Shown here: positions 1 to 6,355 of the stretch, piece after piece
How positions within the stretch are numbered: position 1 is the first letter of the stretch
Layout of the letters: every line of letters starts with the position of its first letter
Source: JBMTVN01 sp046047235
GTDB lineage: Bacteria > Verrucomicrobiota > Verrucomicrobiia > Limisphaerales > JAHDYP01
Direction: 5' to 3'
Assembly (NCBI GenBank): GCA_046047235.1
Contig: JBJOII010000169.1
Span: 1 to 7,625, forward strand
Length of the DNA: 7,625 nt
Notes under the pieces: generated by a model
Told to the model about the DNA's origin: nothing
Database searches by the model: none
Seen by the model: only the letters and a program-made list of their open reading frames with translations
Translations under genes and position numbers: made by a program

Positions 1-336
1 ACCCAACTCCCGCTCCACCCTCAAACCATACTCCGCCGCCATCTCCGCCACAGCCCCCTCGCCCCCCTCCGTCAACCCCAACACCACCCTCCGCCCAAAT
101 CGCCCAGCCCAACCCTCATCCCCACCAAATAACCTCGCCCGCTCCTCACTCACCTCCCCCCGCCACCTCCGTCCCCAACCATCCGCTCGAACTTCCCACC
201 CCTGAAGAGCCCGCATCCGAAATTCACCCCGAAATATCACCGTCCCCTCCCCAACCACCTCAAAGCCTCCCACACGAACCACACCCAATAATAGCACCCA
301 CATCACCAACACTCCCGCCACAGGCCTCAAATTCAT
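1..336 (-). CDS. N-terminal part of a secreted protein, possibly with a subtilase-type propeptide (runs off the left edge)
   Basis: The reading frame opens at an ATG (336) and stays open for 112 codons to the window edge, so only the N-terminus is visible. The start MNLRPVAGVLVMWVLLLG has one Arg and then a hydrophobic stretch (about residues 6-20), which fits a Sec signal peptide or an N-terminal membrane anchor. Residues 25-60 are rich in Val, Arg and Trp. Residues about 82-112 (FGRRVVLGLTEGGEGAVAEM, then AAEYGLRVERELG) resemble the fold pattern of subtilisin-type propeptides, with a beta strand followed by a helix ending in 'G-hydrophobic-x-V'. This is a weak visual resemblance; the catalytic domain, if any, lies outside the window. 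The gene is divergent from sucC. Codons are strongly G-ending (GGG, GTG, GAG, CGG) like those of the lyase and ispE. A purine-rich GGGAG lies only one base before the ATG, too close to be a good Shine-Dalgarno site. That it is a real secreted-protein gene is fairly likely; the family is a guess. Confidence 0.6.
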   Translation of the reverse strand, partial: MNLRPVAGVLVMWVLLLGVVRVGGFEVVGEGTVIFRGEFRMRALQGWEVRADGWGRRWRGEVSEERARLFGGDEGWAGRFGRRVVLGLTEGGEGAVAEMAAEYGLRVERELG

Positions 337-468
337 GCTCCCAATCTAACCGCCACCCTCAAATCCCTCCACCCATCTTTCTCCCCACAAATCACCCCCG
401 CCAGCACCCAAACCACTTTTGTCGTGACGCTCTGGATCAACGTCTGGCACAAACACATCCGCTTTTTC
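337..468. other. Divergent intergenic region between the secreted-protein gene and sucC
   Basis: This 132-bp stretch must hold the 5' signals of both the leftward gene and sucCD. The plus strand is C-rich. I looked for sigma-70 type -35/-10 pairs on both strands and found none that is convincing; a TTGTCG at 419-424 has no matching -10 at 16-18 bases. No strong inverted repeat or operator was seen. Confidence 0.4.
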
Positions 469-1680
469 ATGAACATTCACGAATACCAAGCACGCCAACT
501 CCTCAGCCAACACGGCGTCAGCGTCCCCCCAGGCGAAGCCGTCTCCACCCCCGACGATGCCCAACGCGTCGCTGCCCAACTACTGGCAGATGGCCACAAA
601 AAGCTCGTCATCAAAGCCCAAATCCACGCCGGCGGCCGAGGTAAAGGCACCTTCACTAACGGCTTCAAAGGCGGTGTTAAACTCTGCGATACCGCCGACG
701 AAATCCGCCAAATGGCCGAAGCCATGCTCGGCCAAACGCTCGTCACCAAACAAACCGGCCCCGAAGGCCGCCTCGTCCGACGCCTCATCGTCGCCGCCGC
801 ACCCAAAATCGAGAAAGAATTCTACTTCGCCATCCTCCTCGACCGGGAAACCTCCCGCCCTATGGTCATCGCCAGCGAAGCCGGCGGCATGAATATCGAG
901 GAAGTCGCCGAAACCTCACCGGAAAAGATCATCCGCGAAAGCGTCGACCCCAGCCTCGGTTACCAAGCCTACCAGGCCCGACGCCAGGCCGCCGCCCTCG
1001 GCCTCACCGGTAACCTCATCAACGCCGCCGCCAAACTCTTCCTCGGCGCCTACCGCACTTGGTGGGAATGCGACGCCTCCCTCGTCGAAATCAACCCGCT
1101 CGCCCTCATCCGCAAAGACGACGACACACTGGATGTCCTTCCTGTCGATGCCAAGGTCAGCCTCGACGACAACGCCCTCTACCGCCACAAAGACCTCCTG
1201 GCCCTCCGCGATATCGGCGAGGAATCCCCCCTTGAAACCGAGGCCAGCGAGCATGAACTGAATTATATCAAGCTCGACGGCAATATCGCCTGCCTCGTCA
1301 ATGGCGCCGGACTCGCCATGGGAACCATGGATATCATCAGTCACTACGGCGGCCAGCCCGCCAACTTCCTCGATGTCGGCGGCGGCGCCTCCGCTGAACA
1401 AGTCACCGCCGCATTCCGCATCATCCTCAAGGACCCCAACGTCAAGGCCATCCTCGTCAATATCTTCGGCGGTATCATGGATTGCGACGTCATCGCCCGC
1501 GGCATCGTCGCCGCCGCCCGCGAAACCGATATCCAATTGCCCCTCGTCGTCCGGCTCGAAGGCAATAACGTCACCGCCGGTCGCAAAACTCTCGCCGACT
1601 CCGGCCTCACTATCCTAATGGGCGATTCCATGGCCGACGCCGCGCGTCGTGCCGTCGAAGCCGCCGGTGCAACCGCCTAA
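469..1680 (+). CDS. sucC: Succinyl-CoA ligase (ADP-forming), beta subunit
   Basis: This is the nucleotide-binding subunit of succinyl-CoA synthetase, which interconverts succinyl-CoA + ADP/GDP + Pi with succinate + CoA + ATP/GTP in the cytosolic TCA cycle. The protein is 403 aa (E. coli SucC is 388). The ATG at 469 is chosen because MNIHEYQARQLL is the family's usual N-terminus; the frame extends upstream to a GTG at 424, but those 15 residues match nothing in the family. An ATP-grasp domain fills the N-terminal half, with the nucleotide loop HAGGRGK at residues 53-59 and the Mg-binding pair N209 (in EINP) and D227. The ligase/CoA domain follows, with NGAGLAMGTMDI (278-289), NFLDVGGGA (299-307) and NIFGGI (331-336). 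Compared with E. coli there is a 7-8 residue insertion (TFTNGFK, 61-67) after GRGK, as in mitochondrial beta subunits. Nucleotide preference cannot be read safely. No Shine-Dalgarno sequence is visible. The gene lies 16 bp upstream of sucD, in the standard operon order. Confidence 0.97.
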   Translation: MNIHEYQARQLLSQHGVSVPPGEAVSTPDDAQRVAAQLLADGHKKLVIKAQIHAGGRGKGTFTNGFKGGVKLCDTADEIRQMAEAMLGQTLVTKQTGPEGRLVRRLIVAAAPKIEKEFYFAILLDRETSRPMVIASEAGGMNIEEVAETSPEKIIRESVDPSLGYQAYQARRQAAALGLTGNLINAAAKLFLGAYRTWWECDASLVEINPLALIRKDDDTLDVLPVDAKVSLDDNALYRHKDLLALRDIGEESPLETEASEHELNYIKLDGNIACLVNGAGLAMGTMDIISHYGGQPANFLDVGGGASAEQVTAAFRIILKDPNVKAILVNIFGGIMDCDVIARGIVAAARETDIQLPLVVRLEGNNVTAGRKTLADSGLTILMGDSMADAARRAVEAAGATA

Positions 1681-1696
1681 CCCTACCCGCCCAACC

Positions 1697-2590
1697 ATGT
1701 CTATCCTCGTTACCCCACAAACCAAAGTCCTCATCCAGGGAATCACCGGAAGCTTCGGCGCGCGCCACGCCCGCCTCAGTATCCAATACGGTTCCCAAAT
1801 CGTAGCCGGCGTCACCCCGGGACGCGGCGGCCAACTCTTCGATGACGAAGTCCCCATCTTCGATACCGTCGCCCAAGCCGTCGAATCCACCGGAGCCACC
1901 GCCTCCGCCATCTTTGTCCCGCCCGCCTTCGCAGCCGATGCCATCCTCGAAGGCGTCGATGCCGGCCTCGACCTCGTGGTCTGCATCACAGAAGGCATCC
2001 CCGTCCGCGACATGATCCGCGTCAAACAGGTGCTGCAAAACTCTAAAACCCGCCTCATCGGCCCCAATTGCCCCGGCCTCGTCACCCCCGGCCCCGGTAA
2101 AGACTCGCAAGGCGGCTGCCGCATCGGTATCGCCCCCGGCTATATCCACCGCCCCGGCAATATCGGCGTAGTCTCCCGTAGTGGAACGCTCACCTACGAA
2201 GCCGTCTGGCAACTCACCTGCCGCGGAGTCGGCCAATCCACCTGCGTCGGTATCGGCGGTGACCCCGTCAACGGCACCTCCCACCTCGATGTCATCAAAA
2301 TGTTCGAGGCCGACCCCGATACCCATGGCATCATCATGATCGGTGAAATCGGCGGCAGCGCGGAAGAAGAAGCCGCCGAATGGATCGGCCAAAACGGCAC
2401 CAAACCTGTCGCCGCCTTCATCGCCGGTTCCACCGCACCTCCCGGACGCCGTATGGGCCACGCCGGCGCCATCGTCTCCGGTGGGAAAGGCACCGCCGCC
2501 GCCAAAATTAAAGCACTTCAGGATGCCGGCGTAGCCGTAGCCGAAACCCCCGCCGTCATGGCAGAAACCCTCCTCAAAAAAATGGGCTAA
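1697..2590 (+). CDS. sucD: Succinyl-CoA ligase, alpha subunit
   Basis: This is the CoA-binding, phosphohistidine-bearing partner of SucC. The protein is 297 aa (E. coli SucD is 289). An N-terminal Rossmann-type CoA-binding domain carries QGITGSFGARH (14-24). GPNCPG (122-127) and VVSRSGTLTYEAV (158-170) lead into the ligase domain. The catalytic histidine is H255 in RRMGHAGAI, equivalent to E. coli H246. E217 in IGEIGGSAEEEAA matches E. coli E208, which supports the phosphohistidine. About seven extra residues (around 132-140, PGPGKDSQGG) sit in the loop after GPNCPG relative to E. coli. The ATG at 1697 is chosen because MSILVTPQTKVLIQGITG matches the usual N-terminus; the upstream in-frame start at 1649 lies inside the sucC coding region. 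The 16-bp gap after sucC is C-rich with no Shine-Dalgarno motif, so translation may be coupled to sucC or independent of SD. A terminator follows 50 bp downstream. Confidence 0.97.
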   Translation: MSILVTPQTKVLIQGITGSFGARHARLSIQYGSQIVAGVTPGRGGQLFDDEVPIFDTVAQAVESTGATASAIFVPPAFAADAILEGVDAGLDLVVCITEGIPVRDMIRVKQVLQNSKTRLIGPNCPGLVTPGPGKDSQGGCRIGIAPGYIHRPGNIGVVSRSGTLTYEAVWQLTCRGVGQSTCVGIGGDPVNGTSHLDVIKMFEADPDTHGIIMIGEIGGSAEEEAAEWIGQNGTKPVAAFIAGSTAPPGRRMGHAGAIVSGGKGTAAAKIKALQDAGVAVAETPAVMAETLLKKMG

Positions 2591-2640
2591 AGCCAAAACC
2601 TCAAAGCGAAGGACTCCCACTCCATCGCTCCTCACTCTCC

Positions 2641-2688
2641 GGCCCTTCCGCCTCCCCTCTCAAGTCCCTGGCGGAAGGGCCCTTGTTT
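2641..2688 (+). terminator. Intrinsic terminator of the sucCD operon
   Basis: A perfect 12-bp inverted repeat, GGCCCTTCCGCC (2641-2652) and GGCGGAAGGGCC (2670-2681), encloses a 17-base pyrimidine-rich loop and is followed by CTTGTTT. The stem is strong but the T-tract is short and interrupted. It lies 50 bp past the sucD stop, in the gap where sucCD converges with the minus-strand lyase gene. Read on the other strand there is no T-run after the stem, so it works best as a plus-strand terminator. Confidence 0.75.
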
Positions 2689-2720
2689 ACATCCCTGCCA
2701 CCTCCCACCCACTCTCTCCC

Positions 2721-2756
2721 CTCTCCCTGCATGGCGGATCCGCGCGATGCAACCAC
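2721..2756. repeat. Intergenic palindrome, copy A of a three-member set
   Basis: TGCAT (2728-2732) pairs with ATGCA (2747-2751); after one mismatch GCG pairs with CGC around the loop GATCCG. It is preceded on the plus strand by CTCTCCCTGC, the same 10 bases found before copy C at 4859-4868. It lies immediately 3' of the lyase gene's stop codon. It may serve as that gene's 3' hairpin, but no T-run follows on the minus strand (the next bases are GGGAGAG), so it is not a canonical intrinsic terminator. Confidence 0.5.
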
Positions 2757-2758
2757 CC

Positions 2759-4720
2759 TCAGCGCTCAGCACTTCCCGCCTCCCGCTTCCCCCAGTCGTC
2801 CAATCCCTTCACCCCCCACCCCGGCAACACCGACTCGCCACAACTCCCCGGCGTCACCACCACCGCCCACCGCAACTCACCCGACGTCGGCGCAACCACC
2901 TCAAAGGCCACCATCCGCGTCCCCGGATTCGGCGAATCCCACTCCTTCCGCGGCCGCGCCGTATCCACTTCCTTCCACTCCACCCCCTCCACCCCCAGAA
3001 CGTTCAGACTTAACCTCCGCTCACCCCGCCGCAAATGAACCCTACCACCTCCAAATTCCACCTCACCACGCGTCACCATCCCCCACCGCACCACCGCCCC
3101 CTCCCGTAACCCCCGCAGCTCATCCTGAATCACCACCTCACCACCCGGCAACAAAGCCACCCCACGCCTCACGCTCCCCGCCTGCCCCCCATACGCCGTG
3201 CTCATGTCTAAAGTGGTATGAGGAAACTCCCCCTCGTCCGAAAAGGCTGCTACCTCACCCGAACCCGACGCCACCTGCAGCTCCCCATCAATCACCAGCG
3301 TGTTGTGACTCTCATTCCGCTGCCGGAAAATCGTCCACCGATCCGACCCCTGACTCCGATCCCACAAATTCATCCCCCTCGACTCAATCCCGTTATACCC
3401 CTCCGCACCCAAATCCTCCGCCCACCTCACCCCATCCGCATCCAACACAAACGACCCCACATCCATATGACCATGATTCGCCGAAGGCGATCCGCCCTTT
3501 AACCCCACAAAAGTCGCATCCGCATCCTCCCAGGAACTGCGATGAATCGTAATCGGCACCTCCCCTCCCCCACTCCAATGCAATGGCATCCGGACCTCCC
3601 CACCACCCACCCCACCCATCCATAACAACGTCAGCGGAAAAAACCGCCCACCCAACCCACCCCGCCTCGCCCCGTCCATCCGCAAACGCAATAACTCCGC
3701 CTCCCCCCACAACCAATCCGCCCGCTCAAACCGTCGGGCAAACCACCACAAAAACGGCTGGGGCGACCGGCCGGAACCACCATCCGCATAGTTGAAAAAC
3801 TGCCCCGAAGGCCCGCACACCAACGCCGGATAAGCCCCCGTCTCACTAAAACCCGGCGCTTCCGCCAACCCGAAATCCGTCCCCAATACACTCTCCAAAA
3901 TCGCCACCAACAAAACGTTGTACCCCGTCCCATAAGCCCAATACCCCGGCCCCTCCGGATAACAGCCCCGCGGCGCATACACCGCCATGGAATACACCAC
4001 GTTCTCCAATGCGCTGTGCACCGTCCTCACCGCCAACTCGGGCTCGTCCTCCATTACCGCCAATGCCCCCGCTACCAACCCCCCATGACACACCTGCCCC
4101 CAGTTGTTCCTCGACTTCACCCACCCCCGATGCTCACTCACCCACGGCAACTCCACCCCCTTCCCAATAATCGCTTCACGGATCTCCCCACGCTCCACCT
4201 CACCCAACTCCCCATACAACCAGTCATACCCCAACGCCATCGCCATCGTCATCTCCGCCACATCCAAAAAATGACTCGGATTCCAATCCTCAAATCGCGC
4301 CGCCGCCAACATCTCCCCCTCCGCCCGCCTCACATACCTCTCATCACCCCATAACTGAAACGCCGTCGCCAATACCACCACCCGCTCCAAACACTCCCGA
4401 CTCACCCCCAATAATCTCCGCCCCTCCAACTCCCTCCGCACCGGCTCACGATCCATCAATACCTCCGCCTCCGCTAGAACCCGCTCCGCTATGCGCGCCG
4501 CCATGCCACCCCGCCGAACCTCCCCCCGAACCCGCTCCCAACCCGCCGCATCCACCAACAACCTCGGATGCCCCTCCCCCGCACGCCCCACCACCTCCCG
4601 CACCCCCTCCAAGTCAACCTCCGGCGGATAAACCCCATACACCCCCACCCCGCAAATCACCCACACCCATACCACCAATACACGAATACACCCCAGCCAA
4701 AGGAATCTCGTCGTCTTCAT
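2759..4720 (-). CDS. Secreted heparinase II/III-family polysaccharide lyase
   Basis: This is a 653-aa exported protein with the layout of heparinase II/III-type lyases, which cleave uronic-acid-containing polysaccharides by beta-elimination. MKTTRFLWLGCIRVLVVWVW begins a signal peptide, with cleavage likely near residue 29. HPRLLVDAAGWERVR (51-65) is the usual start of the alpha/alpha-toroid domain. Candidate catalytic residues are N205/N206 and H212 in RNNWGQVCHGG and Y254, E256 and Y260 in YPEGPGYWAYG. The C-terminal beta-sandwich has ANHGHMDVGSFVLDADG (414-430), with H416, H418 and D420 as likely metal or active-site residues, and SHNTLVIDG (471-479) with H472. The substrate cannot be told from sequence; heparin itself is unlikely to be the only candidate. 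A perfect AGGAGG (4729-4734) lies 8 bases before the ATG, supporting this start. The gene lies 196 bp downstream of ispE and no SusC/D, sulfatase or other lyase gene is next to it. Codons are strongly G-ending. The last about 10 residues are polar and may be unstructured. Confidence 0.85.
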   Translation of the reverse strand: MKTTRFLWLGCIRVLVVWVWVICGVGVYGVYPPEVDLEGVREVVGRAGEGHPRLLVDAAGWERVRGEVRRGGMAARIAERVLAEAEVLMDREPVRRELEGRRLLGVSRECLERVVVLATAFQLWGDERYVRRAEGEMLAAARFEDWNPSHFLDVAEMTMAMALGYDWLYGELGEVERGEIREAIIGKGVELPWVSEHRGWVKSRNNWGQVCHGGLVAGALAVMEDEPELAVRTVHSALENVVYSMAVYAPRGCYPEGPGYWAYGTGYNVLLVAILESVLGTDFGLAEAPGFSETGAYPALVCGPSGQFFNYADGGSGRSPQPFLWWFARRFERADWLWGEAELLRLRMDGARRGGLGGRFFPLTLLWMGGVGGGEVRMPLHWSGGGEVPITIHRSSWEDADATFVGLKGGSPSANHGHMDVGSFVLDADGVRWAEDLGAEGYNGIESRGMNLWDRSQGSDRWTIFRQRNESHNTLVIDGELQVASGSGEVAAFSDEGEFPHTTLDMSTAYGGQAGSVRRGVALLPGGEVVIQDELRGLREGAVVRWGMVTRGEVEFGGGRVHLRRGERRLSLNVLGVEGVEWKEVDTARPRKEWDSPNPGTRMVAFEVVAPTSGELRWAVVVTPGSCGESVLPGWGVKGLDDWGKREAGSAER

Positions 4721-4728
4721 GGATACCC

Positions 4729-4734
4729 CCTCCT
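4729..4734 (-). promoter_or_regulatory. Shine-Dalgarno site of the lyase gene
   Basis: AGGAGG on the minus strand, 8 bases before the ATG at 4720. It is the only textbook SD at good spacing in the window. The minus strand here is purine-rich throughout, so a chance match is possible, but the position is right. Confidence 0.6.
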
Positions 4735-4791
4735 CTACCCCCCATCCCCACCCACCTCAAGCACCAAGCCTAAACCCGTTGCCTCCCCGCC

Positions 4792-4822
4792 CTCCACCTG
4801 CGCGCTGCAACCGCGCAATGTA
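4792..4822. repeat. Intergenic palindrome, copy B
   Basis: TGCGCG (4799-4804) and CGCGCA (4812-4817) form a 6-bp perfect stem with a 7-base loop CTGCAAC. The plus-strand flanks (CCTCCACCTGC before, CAATG after) resemble those of copy C 67 bp away. It lies in the gap between ispE and the lyase gene. No T-run follows on either strand. Confidence 0.45.
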
Positions 4823-4858
4823 ACAACCCACAGCTATCAGCGTTCCCAACCCTCTTCT

Positions 4859-4892
4859 CTCTCCCTGCGTGCCGCAACCGCCGCACGCAATG
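4859..4892. repeat. Intergenic palindrome, copy C
   Basis: TGCGTGC (4866-4872) and GCACGCA (4883-4889) form a 7-bp perfect stem with loop CGCAACCGCC. It is preceded by CTCTCCCTGC, identical to the flank of copy A, and followed by ATGC. It lies 25 bp past the ispE stop and could act as a 3'-end hairpin for ispE, although the bases after the stem on the minus strand are GGGAGAGAAG, not a T-tract. Confidence 0.5.
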
Positions 4893-4916
4893 CCTCACCC
4901 AATCCTTGCACCACGC

Positions 4917-5822
4917 TTACCGCTTACCGCTATGCGCTCCCCCCCCCAACTCCCCCACCCACGTCCAATTGCCCTCCCCAAACTCAGCCCGAAACGCCGC
5001 CTCAACCTCCCTCGCCTCCCCCACACTCCCCCATAAAGAAAAGGTCGTCGACCCACTCCCGGACATCAAAACCCCCAACGAATCGCGCCCCTTCAAAAAC
5101 TCCTGAAACAACATCAGCAACGGATACTTGTTCAACACCGGCTCCTCCAATGCATTGTAAAGCAACTCGCCCACCACACGTGCATCCCCCGACCGCAATA
5201 CCTCCACCATCTCATCCACCCGCCCCACCCTCCCATTCAACAGTTCCGGAAAATGCGCCAGCTGCTTATACGCCCAAGGCGTCGATACCCCAAAACCTGG
5301 ATGCACCAAAAAGACCCCCACTCCCTCTAAACACCCAAATGAACCCACCGGCTCCACACGCTCACCTCGCCCCCTCGCCACCCCCGGCCCACTCCCCAAA
5401 AAGAACGGCACATCCGACCCCAACCCTCCAGCGAGCTCCTGCAAATCCCCCGCCCCTAAAACCCCGCCAAAGGCCTCGTTCATCAAAAGCAACGTCGTCG
5501 CCGCATTCGAACTCCCCCCACCCATCCCCGCCTCCAACGGCATCCGCTTCTCCAAATGAATCCGAACCCCCTCTCTCACCCCGGCCCGACCACAAAACGC
5601 CTCCGCTGCCCGATATACCAAATTGCCACCGTCAGTCGGTAAGTCCGACCTCGAACACGTCAAATCAATCCCCCCACCACCCCGCTCCAAAGTCAGTTCG
5701 TCCGCAATCCCCACCGGCACCATCAGGGTCTCCAACTCATGAAACCCGTCCTCCCGCCGACCCAACACATTCAGCAACAGGTTGACCTTCCCCAACGACG
5801 AACGACTCAGTTTGCCACTCAT
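4917..5822 (-). CDS. ispE: 4-diphosphocytidyl-2-C-methyl-D-erythritol kinase
   Basis: IspE phosphorylates CDP-methylerythritol at the 2-hydroxyl using ATP, a cytosolic step of the MEP pathway to isopentenyl diphosphate. The protein is 301 aa (E. coli is 283) with GHMP-kinase architecture. The substrate-binding N-terminus is LGKVNLLLNVLGRREDGFHE (10-29) with catalytic K12; the family usually reads PAKINL here. The ATP loop is MPLEAGMGGGSSNAATTLLL (94-113), and GSDVPFFL (135-142) carries the catalytic base D137. The C-terminal GHMP motif VLMSGSGSTTFSLW lies at 251-264. The ATG at 5822 is the only in-frame ATG before the conserved lysine. Eight T's and then a strong hairpin precede it directly, so there is no Shine-Dalgarno site. 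Near the 3' end are a run of nine G's (4939-4947) and a 7-base tandem duplication that includes the stop codon. The gene is separated by a terminator from the tat genes upstream, so it probably needs its own promoter. Confidence 0.95.
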   Translation of the reverse strand: MSGKLSRSSLGKVNLLLNVLGRREDGFHELETLMVPVGIADELTLERGGGGIDLTCSRSDLPTDGGNLVYRAAEAFCGRAGVREGVRIHLEKRMPLEAGMGGGSSNAATTLLLMNEAFGGVLGAGDLQELAGGLGSDVPFFLGSGPGVARGRGERVEPVGSFGCLEGVGVFLVHPGFGVSTPWAYKQLAHFPELLNGRVGRVDEMVEVLRSGDARVVGELLYNALEEPVLNKYPLLMLFQEFLKGRDSLGVLMSGSGSTTFSLWGSVGEAREVEAAFRAEFGEGNWTWVGELGGGAHSGKR

Positions 5823-5856
5823 AAAAAAAAGGCGCCGTGCGAGTTACGCCGGCGCC
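5823..5856 (-). terminator. Intrinsic terminator of the tat/lipoprotein operon
   Basis: On the minus strand GGCGCCG (5856-5850) pairs with CGGCGCC (5837-5831). An inner GCG/CGC stem and a 5-base loop follow one bulged base, and eight T's (5830-5823) come next. This is a canonical Rho-independent terminator, 55 bp past the stop of the TIGR04073-like gene. The T-tract runs directly into the ATG of ispE. Confidence 0.9.
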
Positions 5857-5858
5857 AA

Positions 5859-5886
5859 ATTCTGCATGCCCTCAGTCCAGTGTGAA
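5859..5886 (-). promoter_or_regulatory. Possible sigma-70-like promoter for ispE
   Basis: On the minus strand TTCACA (5886-5881; 5 of 6 to TTGACA) is followed after 16 bases by CAGAAT (5864-5859; 4 of 6 to TATAAT). Initiation would fall at about 5852, inside the terminator stem, giving ispE a leader of about 30 bases. The match is modest and is proposed mainly because ispE lies beyond a strong terminator. Confidence 0.25.
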
Positions 5887-5911
5887 ACCACCCGAACCTC
5901 AGGCTGTTAAA

Positions 5912-6355
5912 TTATTGGTCGAACACCCGAAAACGACTTCCCGGAACCATCGGTGCCACATCGCCACCGCTGAAACCCATATACGTGTCAGTCGCCATCG
6001 TCTGATCAGCCGCAATGCCAGGCTGATAACTCGCAGGATAAACGATGTCAGGCGAAATGTAGTGCGTCAGCACCGGCTCGTACGGAGGAAAAGGAGCCGT
6101 CACAATCTCATACACTCCCACACCAGTCCGAACCAGACTCTTGTTGATCCCCTTGATAATCCCCGAGGTGTAGGCCCTGTCCGGCCCGTCAAATAATGCC
6201 GTCTGCTCGTAGGAATAACGAATCTCCCCCATCCGCGCAAACTCTGTAACGTTCCGCATGCCCCGGCTGAACTTTTGCTCAGTCTTGGCACAGCCCGTCG
6301 TGAGCAGGGCAAAACCTGTCACGACCGCAAGCAATAAAATCGGTGTGCGAATCAT
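5912..6355 (-). CDS. Lipoprotein resembling the TIGR04073 exosortase-system-associated family
   Basis: A 147-aa protein with a lipoprotein signal: MIRTPILLLAVVTGFALLTT, then Gly-Cys, with the lipidated cysteine at C22. The mature part has KFSRGMRNVTEF (28-39) and GIIKGINKSLVRTGVGVYE (65-83) followed by IVTAPFPPYEPVL (84-96). This 'K-x-x-RG-x-x-N' then 'G-x-x-x-G-x-x-x-x-x-x-R-x-G-x-G-x-YE-x-x-T-x-P-x-P' pattern is what I recall of TIGR04073, a small family found with exosortase/PEP-CTERM systems in Verrucomicrobia and relatives; its biochemical role is unknown to me. The ATG at 6355 is preferred to an in-frame TTG at 6367 because it gives a normal signal peptide. No clear SD is visible. It lies 27 bp after tatC, likely co-transcribed, and ends at a strong terminator. 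The C-terminal 40 residues are low in charge and look flexible. The lipoprotein call is firm; the family assignment is from memory. Confidence 0.8.
   Translation of the reverse strand: MIRTPILLLAVVTGFALLTTGCAKTEQKFSRGMRNVTEFARMGEIRYSYEQTALFDGPDRAYTSGIIKGINKSLVRTGVGVYEIVTAPFPPYEPVLTHYISPDIVYPASYQPGIAADQTMATDTYMGFSGGDVAPMVPGSRFRVFDQ

Noticed and set aside
424..468. Upstream GTG start that would lengthen SucC by 15 residues
   Set aside because: The family N-terminus MNxHEYQA begins exactly at the ATG at 469; the extra residues are not family-like.
916..1536. 206-codon minus-strand frame opposite sucC
   Set aside because: It is a compositional shadow of sucC: acidic, Gly-rich, no recognisable motif, and on the strand opposite a well-conserved gene.
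1610..2635. Long open frame (341 codons) on the minus strand opposite sucD
   Set aside because: It is antisense to a clearly conserved sucD and is rich in Gly, Asp and Ala with no domain. It stays open because the C-ending codons of sucD avoid making stops on the other strand.
2734..2743. Ten-base perfect palindrome GCGGATCCGC as a possible operator
   Set aside because: It lies inside palindrome A, 3' of the lyase gene and past the sucCD terminator, where no promoter is expected.
2683..3552. 289-codon plus-strand Pro/Ser/His-rich frame opposite the lyase gene
   Set aside because: Low-complexity proline-rich translation expected from the C-rich complement of G-ending codons; the lyase on the minus strand has full family motifs.
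4568..5785. 405-codon plus-strand Pro-rich frame opposite ispE and the lyase start
   Set aside because: It has the same compositional cause, runs across an intergenic gap and lies opposite the conserved GHMP kinase motifs.
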